From Gigaspora rosea (Eukaryota; Glomeromycota; Glomeromycetes; Diversisporales; Gigasporaceae): 64,000 bases of DNA. The position numbers and the translations under genes were made by a program. The notes under the pieces were generated by a model. That model worked only from the letters and a program-made list of their open reading frames with translations, made no database searches and was not told the origin of the DNA. Shown here piece by piece: positions 55,280-64,000 of the stretch (position 1 is the stretch's first letter; the number at the start of each line of letters is the position of its first letter). The DNA lies in assembly GCA_003550325.1 (NCBI GenBank), contig QKWP01002108.1:16190-80189 (forward strand), given 5' to 3'.

Positions 55280-55562
55280 TACTAGGCAAATGCATAGCAT
55301 TATATGTCCGGAACCCATCATATGATGTTCATCATATTACACAAACGCATATGTTGGTAACATTAAAGCACAATATAGGCACGCGTGCGGACGGACAAAA
55401 AATTTCCAAATTCAATTTCTGATAAGATTTACATCATATATATGCAAGTATATCAAAAAAGTAAAATTTGTCAAGATTTTTACAATTGAAGCACATCAGG
55501 AAGGTAATTTTTGTATCACTTTGCAAAGACACTAATTGACCGTCGCTACGCTCCGGCCAATA
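55280..55562 (-). mobile_element. Helitron-like or unclassified dispersed module (copy 1)
   Basis: It shares, in order, TACTAGGC, GCATAGCATT, TGTCCGGA, GCACGCGTGCGGACGGACAA, AAAAATTTCC and CGTCGCTACGCTCCGG with 60473-60741. On the minus strand the 3' end is a short hairpin (AATGCTATGCATT) followed closely by CTAGT, reminiscent of Helitron CTRR-T ends. No ORF. Confidence 0.5.
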
Positions 55563-55847
55563 ACTATGCAATACTGTCATGCTAAACTGTAATGTGTATG
55601 CAACATTTGTTTATTAAATTATCAATATAAAAATACATAAATAGTAGATAAGTTGATTAGAATTAGGATTTGCAAAAAGTATTTAACAAATAAAGGAAAT
55701 GATAATTTATCGTTATCGCTATTCACATGTTACGGATATATGATATTCGTATAAATGAATATTTTGTGGGATCTGTCCCCAAATTGAACTCATACTCCAT
55801 TTCACTACGCTCTATGTATTTTTTCCAATAAAATTTCTAATATTAAT

Positions 55848-56058
55848 TTGGAACTTTCGCCAGGTTTCGGTTTCGCCAATTTTCGGACATCTCGCCAGTC
55901 GCCAGGTTTCGGAGGTTTCGGACATTTCGCCAGGTTTCGGACGTTCGCCAGTTTCGCCAGTTTCGGAATTATCGGATTTCAGGCTTTAGGCGAAACATAT
56001 TTCGCCCTATTTCTGAAATTTCGTCTGGGCGAAATATATAATTTCGCCCGAAACACTA
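55848..56058. mobile_element. hAT-type element remnant, TTTCGCC array family
   Basis: The right end on the reverse strand is TAGTGTTTCGGGCGAAATTA. The body is an array of TTTCGCCAG/GGTTTCGG words. The left terminal repeat and a target duplication are absent. An open frame over it (Phe/Gly/Ala-rich) is an artefact of the repeat. Confidence 0.65.
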
Positions 56059-56173
56059 GTACGAACATAAAATACTTAATATAGACTTAAGATACATAAA
56101 TATATTTGACCAAATTGTATACACATTCAACATTAATTCTTATACAGATATAGTATAATTTTTTGGATATAAG

Positions 56174-56593
56174 ATGTCAGATACAAAAGATAATAACCTA
56201 TCAGGTGAAATTATTAAAATCACCAATACTTTTAATCAACTGAATTTCATCGATTGTCAAAAATCGGCTGATATAAATGATCCAGATGGAATATTCTGGC
56301 TTGGTTATTGTTACGAATATGGAATTGGTGTTGAAAAGGATGAAAATAAGGCATTCATTAATTATCAAAAATCTGCAGATATGAATAATCCTAACGGAAT
56401 GTATCAAGTTGGTTATTGCTATTATTTAGGAATTGGTGTTGAAATAGATAAGCACAAAGCGTTTATATATTATCTAAAATCTGCTGAAGCGGGTAATTCT
56501 ATGGGAATTCGAAAAACTGCTATTTGTTACTATTACAGAATTGGTGTGGAAGAGAGTGAAGACAAATGTTACGATTGGATGGACAAGTATTGA
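56174..56593 (+). CDS. Small Sel1-repeat protein
   Basis: This is an uninterrupted 139-residue frame starting at an ATG preceded by GATATAAG, with no intron needed. After a ~26-residue N-terminal part it holds three Sel1-like repeats: about residues 27-62 (CQKSADINDPDGIFWLGYCY...GIGVEKDENKAF), 63-98 (YQKSADMNNPNGMYQVGYCY...GIGVEIDKHKAF) and 99-134 (YLKSAEAGNSMGIRKTAICY...IGVEESEDK). Sel1 repeats are TPR-like helical pairs that mediate protein-protein contacts. In arbuscular mycorrhizal fungi they are very often fused to or located beside protein kinases, and a kinase lies 1.7 kb downstream. The protein is short for a Sel1 scaffold, so it may be a truncated duplicate. It is the only fully intact host-type frame in the window. 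Confidence 0.75.
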   Translation: MSDTKDNNLSGEIIKITNTFNQLNFIDCQKSADINDPDGIFWLGYCYEYGIGVEKDENKAFINYQKSADMNNPNGMYQVGYCYYLGIGVEIDKHKAFIYYLKSAEAGNSMGIRKTAICYYYRIGVEESEDKCYDWMDKY

Positions 56594-56699
56594 GCTTTTC
56601 AAATTTTTCGTTAATACAGTTGAATTTTACATTTTAAAATTAGAAATTCTTAAAAAACTATTTAATTCTTTAGGGAGTAGGCATATGATCAATTTTTAT

Positions 56700-57895
56700 T
56701 AATTATAAAAATCAATTTATTTGCAATAATTCCTATTTAATAACGTGCTTAAAATCGGTTTATTCACATTAATTAGTTCGTAAGTATAACTAAGTATTTA
56801 AAATAAGCTATTCTAGTTCATGAATATTTACCATTTAATTTTGTTTTATTCGCGTTAATTTAGTTTGTGAGTACAAAGATTATTTATTAATCTATTTAAA
56901 ATAAACTTCAAATTCATGAATATTGATTATTTTATTTGTATTAATTTAGTGGGTAAATGTAAAGGACATTTATTAATCTGTCTAACATAAGCTATTCAAG
57001 CTCATGGATATATACTATTTAATTTAATTTTATTTGCCTTAATTTAGTGAGTGAGTATAAAGAACATTAATTAATCTATAAATTTAAATAAATTATTCAA
57101 GTTTATGAATATTTACTATTTTATTCGTGTTAATTTAGATTGTGAGTGCAGGAACATTATTAATCTAAGTAATTAATTAAAATAAGTTATTCAAGTTCAT
57201 GGATGTTTACTATTTAATTTTATTTTATTCTCGTTAATTTAGTGCGTGAGTATAAAGAACATTTATTAATTAAAGTATTTGAAATAAACTATCACAGTTA
57301 TGAATATTTACTATTTTATTCGTGCTAATATAGTCGGTAAATGTAAAGAACTTTATTAATCTAAGTAATTAAAATTAGCTAATCAAGTTCATGGATGTTT
57401 ACTATTTAATTTTATTCTATTCTCTTAATTTAGTGGGTGGGTATAAAGAACATTTATTAATTAAAGTATTTGAAACAGACTGTTAAAGTCTATGAATATT
57501 TACTATTTATTTTTTTTTAGACTGTAAGTATAAAGAATGTTCATAAGTTACTGTATTTAATTTTATAAATATTTATTATTTAATTTCGTATTATTCACGA
57601 TAATTAGTCCGTGAGTATAAAAGCTATTTATTAATCTAAATAAGCTATTCAAATTCATATTTAATTTCGTATTATTCACGATAATTAGTCCGTGAGTATA
57701 AAAACTATTTATTAATATAAATATTTAAAAATAAGCTATTCAAGTTCATATTTAATTTCGTATTATTCGCGATAATTAGTCCGTGAGTATAAAAACTATT
57801 TATTAATTAAATATTTAAAAAATAAGCTATTCAAGTTCATGATATCTACTATTTATTTGTGTTAATTAGTCGGTGAGTATCGTATAAAAATTATT
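56700..57895. repeat. Minisatellite, ~95-bp unit, about 12 degenerate copies
   Basis: Each unit contains TTCATGAATATTTACTATTT, TTATTCGCGTTAATTTAGT, GTGAGTATAAAGAACATTTA and TTAAAATAAGCTATTCAAG in diverged form. Recurrence of the TTCATG-ATATTTAC word is at about 56817, 56913, 57001, 57100, 57196, 57298, 57388 and 57488. The array separates the Sel1 gene from the kinase. Confidence 0.85.
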
Positions 57896-57904
57896 TTACT
57901 AAAA

Positions 57905-58065
57905 TGTTAATGGCCTGGTCTAGTTCAGTTTGGTTCGCTTTGTCCAGTTCCGGCCTGGTTTATTATAGTTTTAAGAGTTAATAAGACCGGTCTGGTTTTA
58001 GACTAAGAACTGTCCATTTTTTTTAAGGTCCAGATTGGTCTTAAGACTAATTGTGATCTATTAGC
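57905..58065. mobile_element. Fragment of the CCGGTC-array hAT-type family
   Basis: TAAAATGTTAATGGCCTGGT resembles the left end of the element at 2012 (TAGGAATGTTACAG). The following 150 bp is an array of GGTCTGGTT/GACCGGTC words. A right terminal repeat is not visible, so it appears truncated. It lies just upstream of the kinase gene. Confidence 0.6.
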
Positions 58066-58152
58066 CTAAGACTTAATCATATAATATCTCAATTATTTGT
58101 TAAGAATGCATATTAACTAATACAATATAATACAATTAATAATTATAAAGAG

Positions 58153-59500
58153 ATTCATATTACGGAATATGTGCATATTGTAATGAATATAACACGTATG
58201 AAGCATGGTGTCAAACATGTGATCCCGACATAATAATTCGAGAATGGACAAATGGAAATAAGGATATCGATAATTGCATGAAAGAACTTCAGCTTAGAAC
58301 TAATAAATATGAATGTATGATTGAATGGATTCCGTTTGATAGACTAAATGATATTAACAAAATTGGCGAAGGAGGATTTGGCACTGTATTTTCTGCGACC
58401 TGGTTAGATGGTACACTAAAGATTAAAACAATTAAGAAAAATGATCATGATGATGACGACAATTATGAGTATATAAGATCACGTGAACAAAATAGCACTG
58501 TTGCACTCAAGACCTTGTCTGGTTCCAAGAAAAATCCTCGTGATTTTTTGAAAGAGGTAAATTAAATCATTGTACAATTTATTAAACACTTATTGAACTA
58601 ATTCATTTATATAAACTTGAAAGTTTGAAACCATGTGAAATGTAGACTATACGGTAGTATACTTAATATATATGGATTAACTCAAAACACGGAAACAAAT
58701 GAACACTTGATGGTATTTCAATATGCCGATAATGGAAGTCTTCATAAGTTTTTAAGGATGAAATTTCGAGATCTTACCTGGCAAATTAAATTAAAACTAC
58801 TTAAAGATGTTTCAGAAGATTTATTTGAAATTCATTTTGCAGGATATATTCACACAGACTTCCACAGTGGTAATATTTTACAAGATGAAGGCATTAGTAA
58901 AAGTTTGCGATCATACATCTCAGATCTAGGATTGTCTAAAAAGTTAGATGAAAATGATTCAGAAGGTGGTATTTATGGAGTTTTGCCTTATGTGGCACCG
59001 GAAGTATTATTCGGTCAAAAGTTTACGACAAAGGCCGATATTTATGGCCTTGGAGTCATTATGTCGGAAATATCAACTGGACAAAGACCTTTCGATGGTT
59101 ATCAGTTTGATGATAATCTCGCAGTAAAGATTTGCCTCGGATTGCGGCCTGAATTTACTCCTGGGACTCCTGATTGCTATATTGAATTAGCTAAGCAATG
59201 CATGGATTCTGATCCACAAAAACGACCTGATGCTATTACAGTTTGGAAACAACTTAACCATTTAGTGACATCATGAATGGCATCAAGAGTAATTCAGATG
59301 ATGCGATTAAAGTTAAAATGCAATTCCTAGAAGCTGATAAAATAATCAAAACATTACCAATTATCTCACCAAAACATCCAGATTCTATGTACACTAGTAA
59401 AATAATAAATACTCAAAGAATATCGAATACAATTAAAGGTGTTTATTTCAAAAAATTTACGTTATATATATATATTCATTTAAAACTAATTATGTTATAA
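58153..59500 (+). pseudogene. Protein kinase with N-terminal zinc ribbon, two single-base frameshifts
   Basis: The frame opens after a possible 3' splice site (58151-58152) with C-A-Y-C...C-Q-T-C, a zinc-ribbon-like segment, and continues in phase through the ATG at 58278. The kinase domain follows: Gly loop IGEGGFGTV (about 58360), VALK Lys (58508-58510), then an intron 58557-58623 (GTAAAT...GAAAG). Exon 2 resumes with K-C-R-L-Y-G; one base is missing near 58630. Catalytic loop HTDFHSGNIL (about 58850), DLG in place of DFG (about 58923), APE (58996-59004), and R-P-x-A near 59225 follow. A second single-base loss near 59274 creates a TGA, beyond which the usual tail (KVKMQFLEADKIIKTLP, KHPDSMYTSKIIN) stays open to about 59440. 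Catalytic residues are intact. This is a TKL-type serine/threonine kinase by appearance. The two indels may be decay or homopolymer sequencing error. Confidence 0.75.
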
Positions 59501-59508
59501 TAGCAACT

Positions 59509-60450
59509 TTACAAAGTAGACCTATCGATTCTATTAAAGTTCCTTTTGGTAAGTATTATATAAGCCTAAAGGATTTATAATTAGATAAATTTTTATAATT
59601 GATTTTATATTGGTATTTAGACTATTGAGTTAATTGCTTTGAAGGTATAAATTTATTACTCATTATTATTTTTAATTGACTTAATTGTAATATTTCTCTA
59701 AATATCCGCTTAAAAAATATGTAATTAAAGATATTTAATTTAAACATTATATTTAAATTTTATTTGTTTAAAATTAAATCTTATGCTATCCTTGTATTTT
59801 TAACAATTTTAAAGTTTTATATAAAAATAATTTGACTATTTTGGCATAAAATCATTTATATAGGCTAGTCATTTTCAAAAGTTATTAAGCTCCACTCTTT
59901 TTGTTATAAGACGTCTAATTTTAAATACTTTTTTTTAAGTGCAGATAAACCTTATGTAATTTATATAAACGAATATAAAATGCAAGAACCGCAAGAAATC
60001 ATTAAAATATTTTCTCATGATGTCACCTCTAGATTATGCATAAAAGGTTTTGCCGATCATTTGTTATCAAAAAAATTTTAATACTAGCAAAACTGGTATT
60101 ATTAAAACTTTAAATAAAAAATACTGTACCCTGAAATGTACCTGGTAAATTCAATGTCTAAGTACATTTTCGAATTTTACCGACCTTTAAAATTCGAAAT
60201 CGTCTCTAATATCAAAAAAGCTGAGTCATACCTAAGATATCATTGTTTAAATTTTAAAAAAACTTATGCAACTAAATTATAAAGTTCAGCCAAAAAATAT
60301 TTTCATAATAGCAGACAAATGTGGTGCTAGTGCACAAAGATTTATATATTCGGAAAAAATGCTATTTAAACTTCTGAACTTATCGTTATTTGCAAAGTTG
60401 TCAATATTATCATGTGACGACATTTATGCTAAATATTTACGTATTTATCA
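59509..60450 (+). pseudogene. Decayed multi-exon gene, unrecognised
   Basis: Coding-like pieces in order: SRPIDSIKVPFG (ending at GTAAGT, about 59552); a mini-exon 59622-59645 containing a TGA where Trp would fit (DY-stop-VNCFE); an exon from 59943 after TGCAG (DKPYVIYINEYKMQEPQEII, KIFSHDVTSRLCIKGFADHL); then frameshifted VNSMSKYIFEFYRPLKFEIV and SNIKKAESYLRYHC (60145-60250); and VQPKNIFIIADKCGASAQRF (60281-60345). The pieces are collinear with plausible GT-AG introns, so it was one gene. No domain is recognised. It ends at the repeated module at 60473. Confidence 0.4.
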
Positions 60451-60472
60451 TGTTTACTACATATACTAGGCT

Positions 60473-60741
60473 AATGCGTAGCATTGTGTGTCCGGAGCAC
60501 ATGACGATCATCATATAACACAAGCGCGTAAGCATGCATATTTTTGTTGTACTAAATTACAAATTTGAACACGCGTGCGGACGGACAAAAAATTTCCAAC
60601 TTACATTTCTGATGCGATCCACATAATGTTTATGTGGATGCATTAAAAAGGTAACTATTTTGAGACAAAATGCATCAAAAACGTAAATTTTATATCACCT
60701 TGCATAAACACTAATAGTCCGTCGCTACGCTCCGGACAATT
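60473..60741 (-). mobile_element. Helitron-like or unclassified dispersed module (copy 2)
   Basis: It is homologous to 55280-55562. On the minus strand the 5' side reads TTGTCCGGAGCGTAGCGACG and the 3' side ends with the hairpin AATGCTACGCATT then AGC and CTAGT. An internal perfect 13-bp palindrome-like word ACACGCGTGCGGACGGAC is shared by both copies. No ORF. Confidence 0.5.
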
Positions 60742-60891
60742 ATTATAATTTATAACCAGTTTATTACCTGTATTTATTTTGGGCACATGACTCATTAAAC
60801 CTGTGATTTTCCGTCAATATACATCTTCCCCGGTATCGCCACCAAGATTTTACTGTTACATGATCGTACAAAAATTCTTTAAGTTCGTTTA

Positions 60892-60946
60892 GGTTAGGGT
60901 TAGGGTCTGTGCTAAGGTTAGGGTTTGAGGGTTATTAATAGCAAAA
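60892..60946 (+). repeat. Short interstitial telomere-like TTAGGG tract
   Basis: TTAGGTTAGGGTTAGGGTC and AGGTTAGGGTTTGAGGGTT contain about five TTAGGG or near-TTAGGG units. They lie inside non-telomeric DNA. Confidence 0.7.
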
Positions 60947-61339
60947 TCGCTCAAGGAAAACTTTTTGTTAATGCACAGTAGGTGATTTTTTATGCAAATT
61001 TTTGATAAACGAACGTTTGTTTTGAATTTTCATGATTCTGTTATGTTATACCAAATTACAATTAATTATTGGCTAATCTGCTGTCGATTATCACGTGATA
61101 GTAGGTAGTTTCAAAATACTGAAATACGAGTTTTTCTGCTATGCTATGCTGTTGTTTGTTCAAGAAGCTAACTTTTACCGAAGCTGAACAAGGTTAAGTA
61201 TTTTTTTCACGTTTCTACCAATAAAAGATGCGTTACGGTATCCTACGCCCATATGGCTCAGCCCTTTGGCCGATGTTTGGATTAGAGTGCTGTAGGTAAA
61301 TCGCTATGACTTGTTACGTGTTCGTAATGGCTCTTATAT

Positions 61340-61660
61340 CAGCAAAAATATATATGCGTAAACTTGCGCAAGTTTTTACAGTATGTGAGAAAATCATAAA
61401 CTTACATAAAATTTAGTGTAATACTATATAAGTCTTACGATGCATAAGAAAATCGTAAATTTACGTAAAAATTTTATGTAAATTTACGATTTCTTATGCA
61501 CTGTAAAACTTGCATAGTTTTACGCTAAACCTTTTACATAAGTTTATGATTTTCTTATATATTGTAAAAACTTGCGAAAGTTTATACTAAATTTTTTACA
61601 ATTTTTTTATGAACTGTAAGAAATCGTAAATTTACGCTAAATTTCTTACATAAATATTCA
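61340..61660. repeat. Palindromic array of CGTAAATTTACG and CTTGCGCAAG words
   Basis: The segment 61441-61500 is a near-perfect inverted repeat (TGCATAAGAAAATCGTAAAT and its complement around ATTTT). Similar words (ACTTGCGAAAGTTTA, AAATCGTAAATTTACGC) recur to 61650. It is possibly another subterminal-array element, but the ends were not identified. Confidence 0.7.
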
Positions 61661-61799
61661 AACACTATCAAAATATTTTTGGACCAGAAAACAAGCTGGA
61701 TCAATAGATCTGTAACCTGGATCACGCATTGGACTAATTTTTCGAAATAGTTCGAAATAGTTCATTGAAGTTCAAATCCTGTACTACAAGATCAGATTA

Positions 61800-63055
61800 G
61801 ATCTTTTGTTTATAATTAGATCTTCTATTTTGTTTTTTTTTCACTTTTTTGTTTTTTATTTTTTGTTTTCGTTCGTTTTTTTGTTTTTGTTTGTTTGTTT
61901 TGTTTTCTTTTGTTTTTTTCAATTTATTTATTTATTTTTTTTAATTATTTTATTTTATTTTTATTTCAGCACTTTGCAAGAAAAACAACCACTTTTCGAA
62001 ACCTTGCGCATGCCAACTACTTCTAACACTTTTAAGAACACACCCTAGCAATTTCTAAATTTTTAAGAACGCTTCTTTAGAGAAATGGCACAAGTTTTCG
62101 CAAGCGTTCGCAAGTTTTGCAAGTTTTTGCAAGTTCTTGCAAGGTTTCGCTTCATTTATTTTTTTGTTTTATAGTTTTTGTTTTTGTTTTTTTGGTTTAT
62201 TTAAAATTTTTTTATTAATTTATTTTATTTCGGCACTTTGCGAGAAAAACCAACATCTTTCGAAACATTGCGCATGCCAACTACGACTTTCAACACTTTC
62301 AAGAACACATACTAGCAATTTCTAAATCTTCAAGAATGCTTCTTTAGAGAAATGGTTGCAAGTTTTCGTAAGTTTTTGCAAGTTCTTGCAAGGTTTCGTT
62401 TCATTTATTTTTTTATTTCGTGTTTTTTGTTTTTGTTTTTTTGGTTTATTTTTAAAATTTTTTTATTAATTTATATTATTTTGGCACTTTGCGAGAAAAA
62501 CAACAATTTTTCGAAACCTTGCGCATGCCAACTACGACTTCAGACACATTTAAGAACACACCCTCAGCAATTTTTAAATTTTCAAGAACGCTTCTTTAGA
62601 GAAATGAGCGCTAGTTTTTGCAAGTTCTTGCAAGGGTTCACTTTATTTTTTTGTTTCATGTTTTTTGTTTTTGTTTTTTTTGGTTTATTTTTAAATTTTT
62701 TTATTAATTTATTTTATTTTGGCACTTGTGAGAAAAACAACAACTTTTCGAAACCTTGCACATGCCAACTACGACTTCTGCCATTTTTAAAAACACACCC
62801 CTAGCAATTTTTAAATTTCAAAAACGCTTCTTTAGAGAAAAAGGTGCAAGATTTCGCAAGTTTTTGCTAGTTTTTGCAAATTCTTGCAAGGGTTTGCTTT
62901 ATTTTTTTTTGTTTTGTGTTTTTTGTTTTTGTTTTTTTTGGTTTATTTTTAAATTTTTTTATTAATGTATTTTATTTTGGCACTTGCGAGAAAAACAACA
63001 ACTTTTCAAAACCTTGCGCATGCCAACTATGACTTCGACACTTTCAAAAACGATA
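61800..63055. repeat. Satellite-like tandem array, ~250-bp unit, five copies
   Basis: Each unit has a T-rich part (TTTTGTTTTTGTTTTTTTGG), then CACTTTGCGAGAAAAACAAC, CGAAACCTTGCGCATGCCAA, AGAACACACCCTAGCAATTT, GCTTCTTTAGAGAAATGG and a run of TTTGCAAGTTCTTGCAAG words. The GAGAAAAACAAC word recurs at about 61978, 62241, 62492, 62728 and 62988. Phe-rich open frames over the array are artefacts. Confidence 0.9.
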
Positions 63056-63212
63056 GAAAACAAAGAAGCGAAAATTATAGCTAACTGTAGGGTGAGTGAA
63101 AATAAGTGTGTAGGGCTAGTTTTTTGTATATAGTAATAGAATTAGGTGCGACGAAGTGCGAAAGTAGTTTAAAATATTTGTAATAATGTAAAAATAATAC
63201 GTAATATATAAT

Positions 63213-63916
63213 TTTTTTCTTTCTTTAAAGGCCGGGTACTATGGCCGGGATTTTATTATGAGTTATTAGGACATAATATTTATTACATGAATGAGGATAC
63301 AACTAGCCACATGTGCACTTTTGGTGCCTAATTTAAATAGTCCGCCCGAAGGTTCTACACTAGCTACCATACCTACAACCCAACTACGGGAATGCCTATT
63401 TAAACCCTCTGGTTCACGCTCTTCCTATTACTACCCGTTGCACTGCACAAACGCAGATATTAAGTGGCCCAACTCTTTTTGATAAATCATCAGCCTAAGG
63501 GCTACTTTACCCTCACACCAATTGCCTACCGTTGTCTTCTGTGTCCCATTCCACTTCGGATACGGATTTAGCGACAAAGCCGCTTGCTCTTATTAGGTTC
63601 ATTCCAATCCTGACCACCCACCTTCTTTTGGTAGTGTCATTGTAGATCTTCACTATTACCTCCTAATTCGGGACTTGCCAAACGGGTTTCCATTCCTCTG
63701 GTTTCCTGGATTTTACAGTGTAACAATAACACTATTGCGCCGTAGCTCCCATTCAAGATGGTGGAACCAAGGTAACAGGTTTTTGCAACCCAACCAATCT
63801 GAGCTACATGGTTACCGAATACAGGCCTATTGTTCAAAGCGACAAAAGTGGGATTCGAACTATCAATCTGCCACTTGGGGGTGACACCTTGACCACTTCT
63901 CTAAGGCCCATACCCT
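63213..63916 (-). mobile_element. tRNA-derived SINE with perfect 18-bp target duplication
   Basis: TAATACGTAATATATAAT occurs at 63195-63212 and 63917-63934. On the minus strand the 5' head (63916-63843) resembles a tRNA: A-box-like TAGAGAAGTGGTCAAGG, then B-box AGTTCGAATCC (about 63851-63861). The 704-bp body ends in an A-rich tail (AAAGAAAGAAAAAAA, complement of 63213-63228). The flanks, duplication and pol III boxes fit a SINE mobilised by LINE enzymes. Body sequence differs from the SINE at 39805. It is not a functional tRNA. Confidence 0.9.
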
Positions 63917-63967
63917 TAATACGTAATATATAATAAAGTATGTAATATTAATTAAAAATGTATATTT

Positions 63968-63969
<2 letters not shown>

Positions 63970-64000
<31 letters not shown>
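63970..64000. other. Poly-T run at the window edge
   Basis: An uninterrupted T run reaches the end of the window. It could be the A tail of a minus-strand retroelement that continues outside. Confidence 0.5.

Noticed and set aside
55848-56084. 78-residue Phe/Gly/Ala-rich frame
   Set aside because: Translation of the TTTCGCC word array of a hAT-type remnant.
56700-57895. CRISPR-like regular repeats
   Set aside because: The whole ~95-bp unit is repeated without unique spacers, the copies are degenerate, and the genome is eukaryotic; it is a minisatellite.
56174-59500. A single Sel1-kinase fusion gene
   Set aside because: Attractive given such fusions in these fungi, but the Sel1 frame has its own start and stop and a 1.2-kb minisatellite intervenes without splice signals I can defend.
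61806-62965. Several Phe-rich 60-150-residue frames resembling membrane proteins
   Set aside because: They are translations of the T-rich part of a 250-bp satellite, repeated once per unit.
63843-63916. Possible functional tRNA gene on the minus strand
   Set aside because: The A- and B-boxes are present but the acceptor stem does not pair; it is the head of a SINE flanked by an 18-bp duplication.

Overview
This window looks like a repeat-dominated segment of a Glomeromycotina (arbuscular mycorrhizal fungus, Rhizophagus-like) nuclear genome. The reasons are strong AT richness, short GT-AG introns, a kinase preceded by a C-x2-C zinc-ribbon next to a Sel1-repeat protein, coiled-coil and nuclease-like multigene-family remnants, and very many transposable elements. 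Species assignment is inference; no marker gene is present. Two runs of N (14099-14611, 48810-48955) and isolated n calls show that this is a draft assembly.

Layout. 1-3.2 kb: AT-rich DNA and a LINE C-terminal fragment split by a 698-bp hAT-type element. 3.2-10.1 kb: no genes, a mosaic of MITEs and low-complexity DNA. 10.15-18.45 kb: a hAT-type element (8-bp duplication ATATTAAT) that hosts an LTR retrotransposon (LTRs 11494-12700 and 17273-18165). That retrotransposon carries a gag-like zinc knuckle and a Sel1-like protein but no visible pol, and is itself hit by other elements. 18.5-26.4 kb: LINE copy 1 (decayed). 26.4-30.2 kb: MITEs and a GGATCC-rich hAT-type element enclosing a large foldback. 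30.53-38.30 kb: a hAT transposon with a decayed transposase, holding a second complete hAT-type insertion (30695-33253). 38.41-50.40 kb: an LTR, primer site and gag separated by a 10.5-kb Harbinger-like element (39191-49731), which itself contains a SINE, a small hAT-type element and LINE copy 2 (41076-48955), the better preserved copy.

51.2-60.5 kb is the only part with host-type genes, most of them broken: a multi-exon nuclease-like family member, a coiled-coil family member split by a MITE, an intact small Sel1 protein, a protein kinase with two single-base frameshifts, and a decayed multi-exon gene. 60.5-64 kb holds a repeated Helitron-like module, telomere-like repeats, palindromic arrays, a ~250-bp satellite and a second tRNA-derived SINE with a perfect 18-bp target duplication.

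Three themes stand out. (1) About a dozen short elements with hAT hallmarks (TAGNG/CAGTG ends, often an 8-bp target duplication) each carry their own array of a short motif (CCGGTC, GGATCC, ATTTGA, TGTCCCA, CCAGTG, TGTCAT, GGGTGACCC, TTGATCAA, GTGCC and others); some share terminal repeats but carry different arrays. (2) The LINE family carries an unusual N-terminal domain of tandem ~55-60-residue repeats ahead of its endonuclease. (3) Comparison of the two LINE copies shows stop codons in one copy where the other has Trp or Gln, always explainable by C-to-T/G-to-A transitions; the host-type genes contain similar in-frame stops at probable Trp positions.
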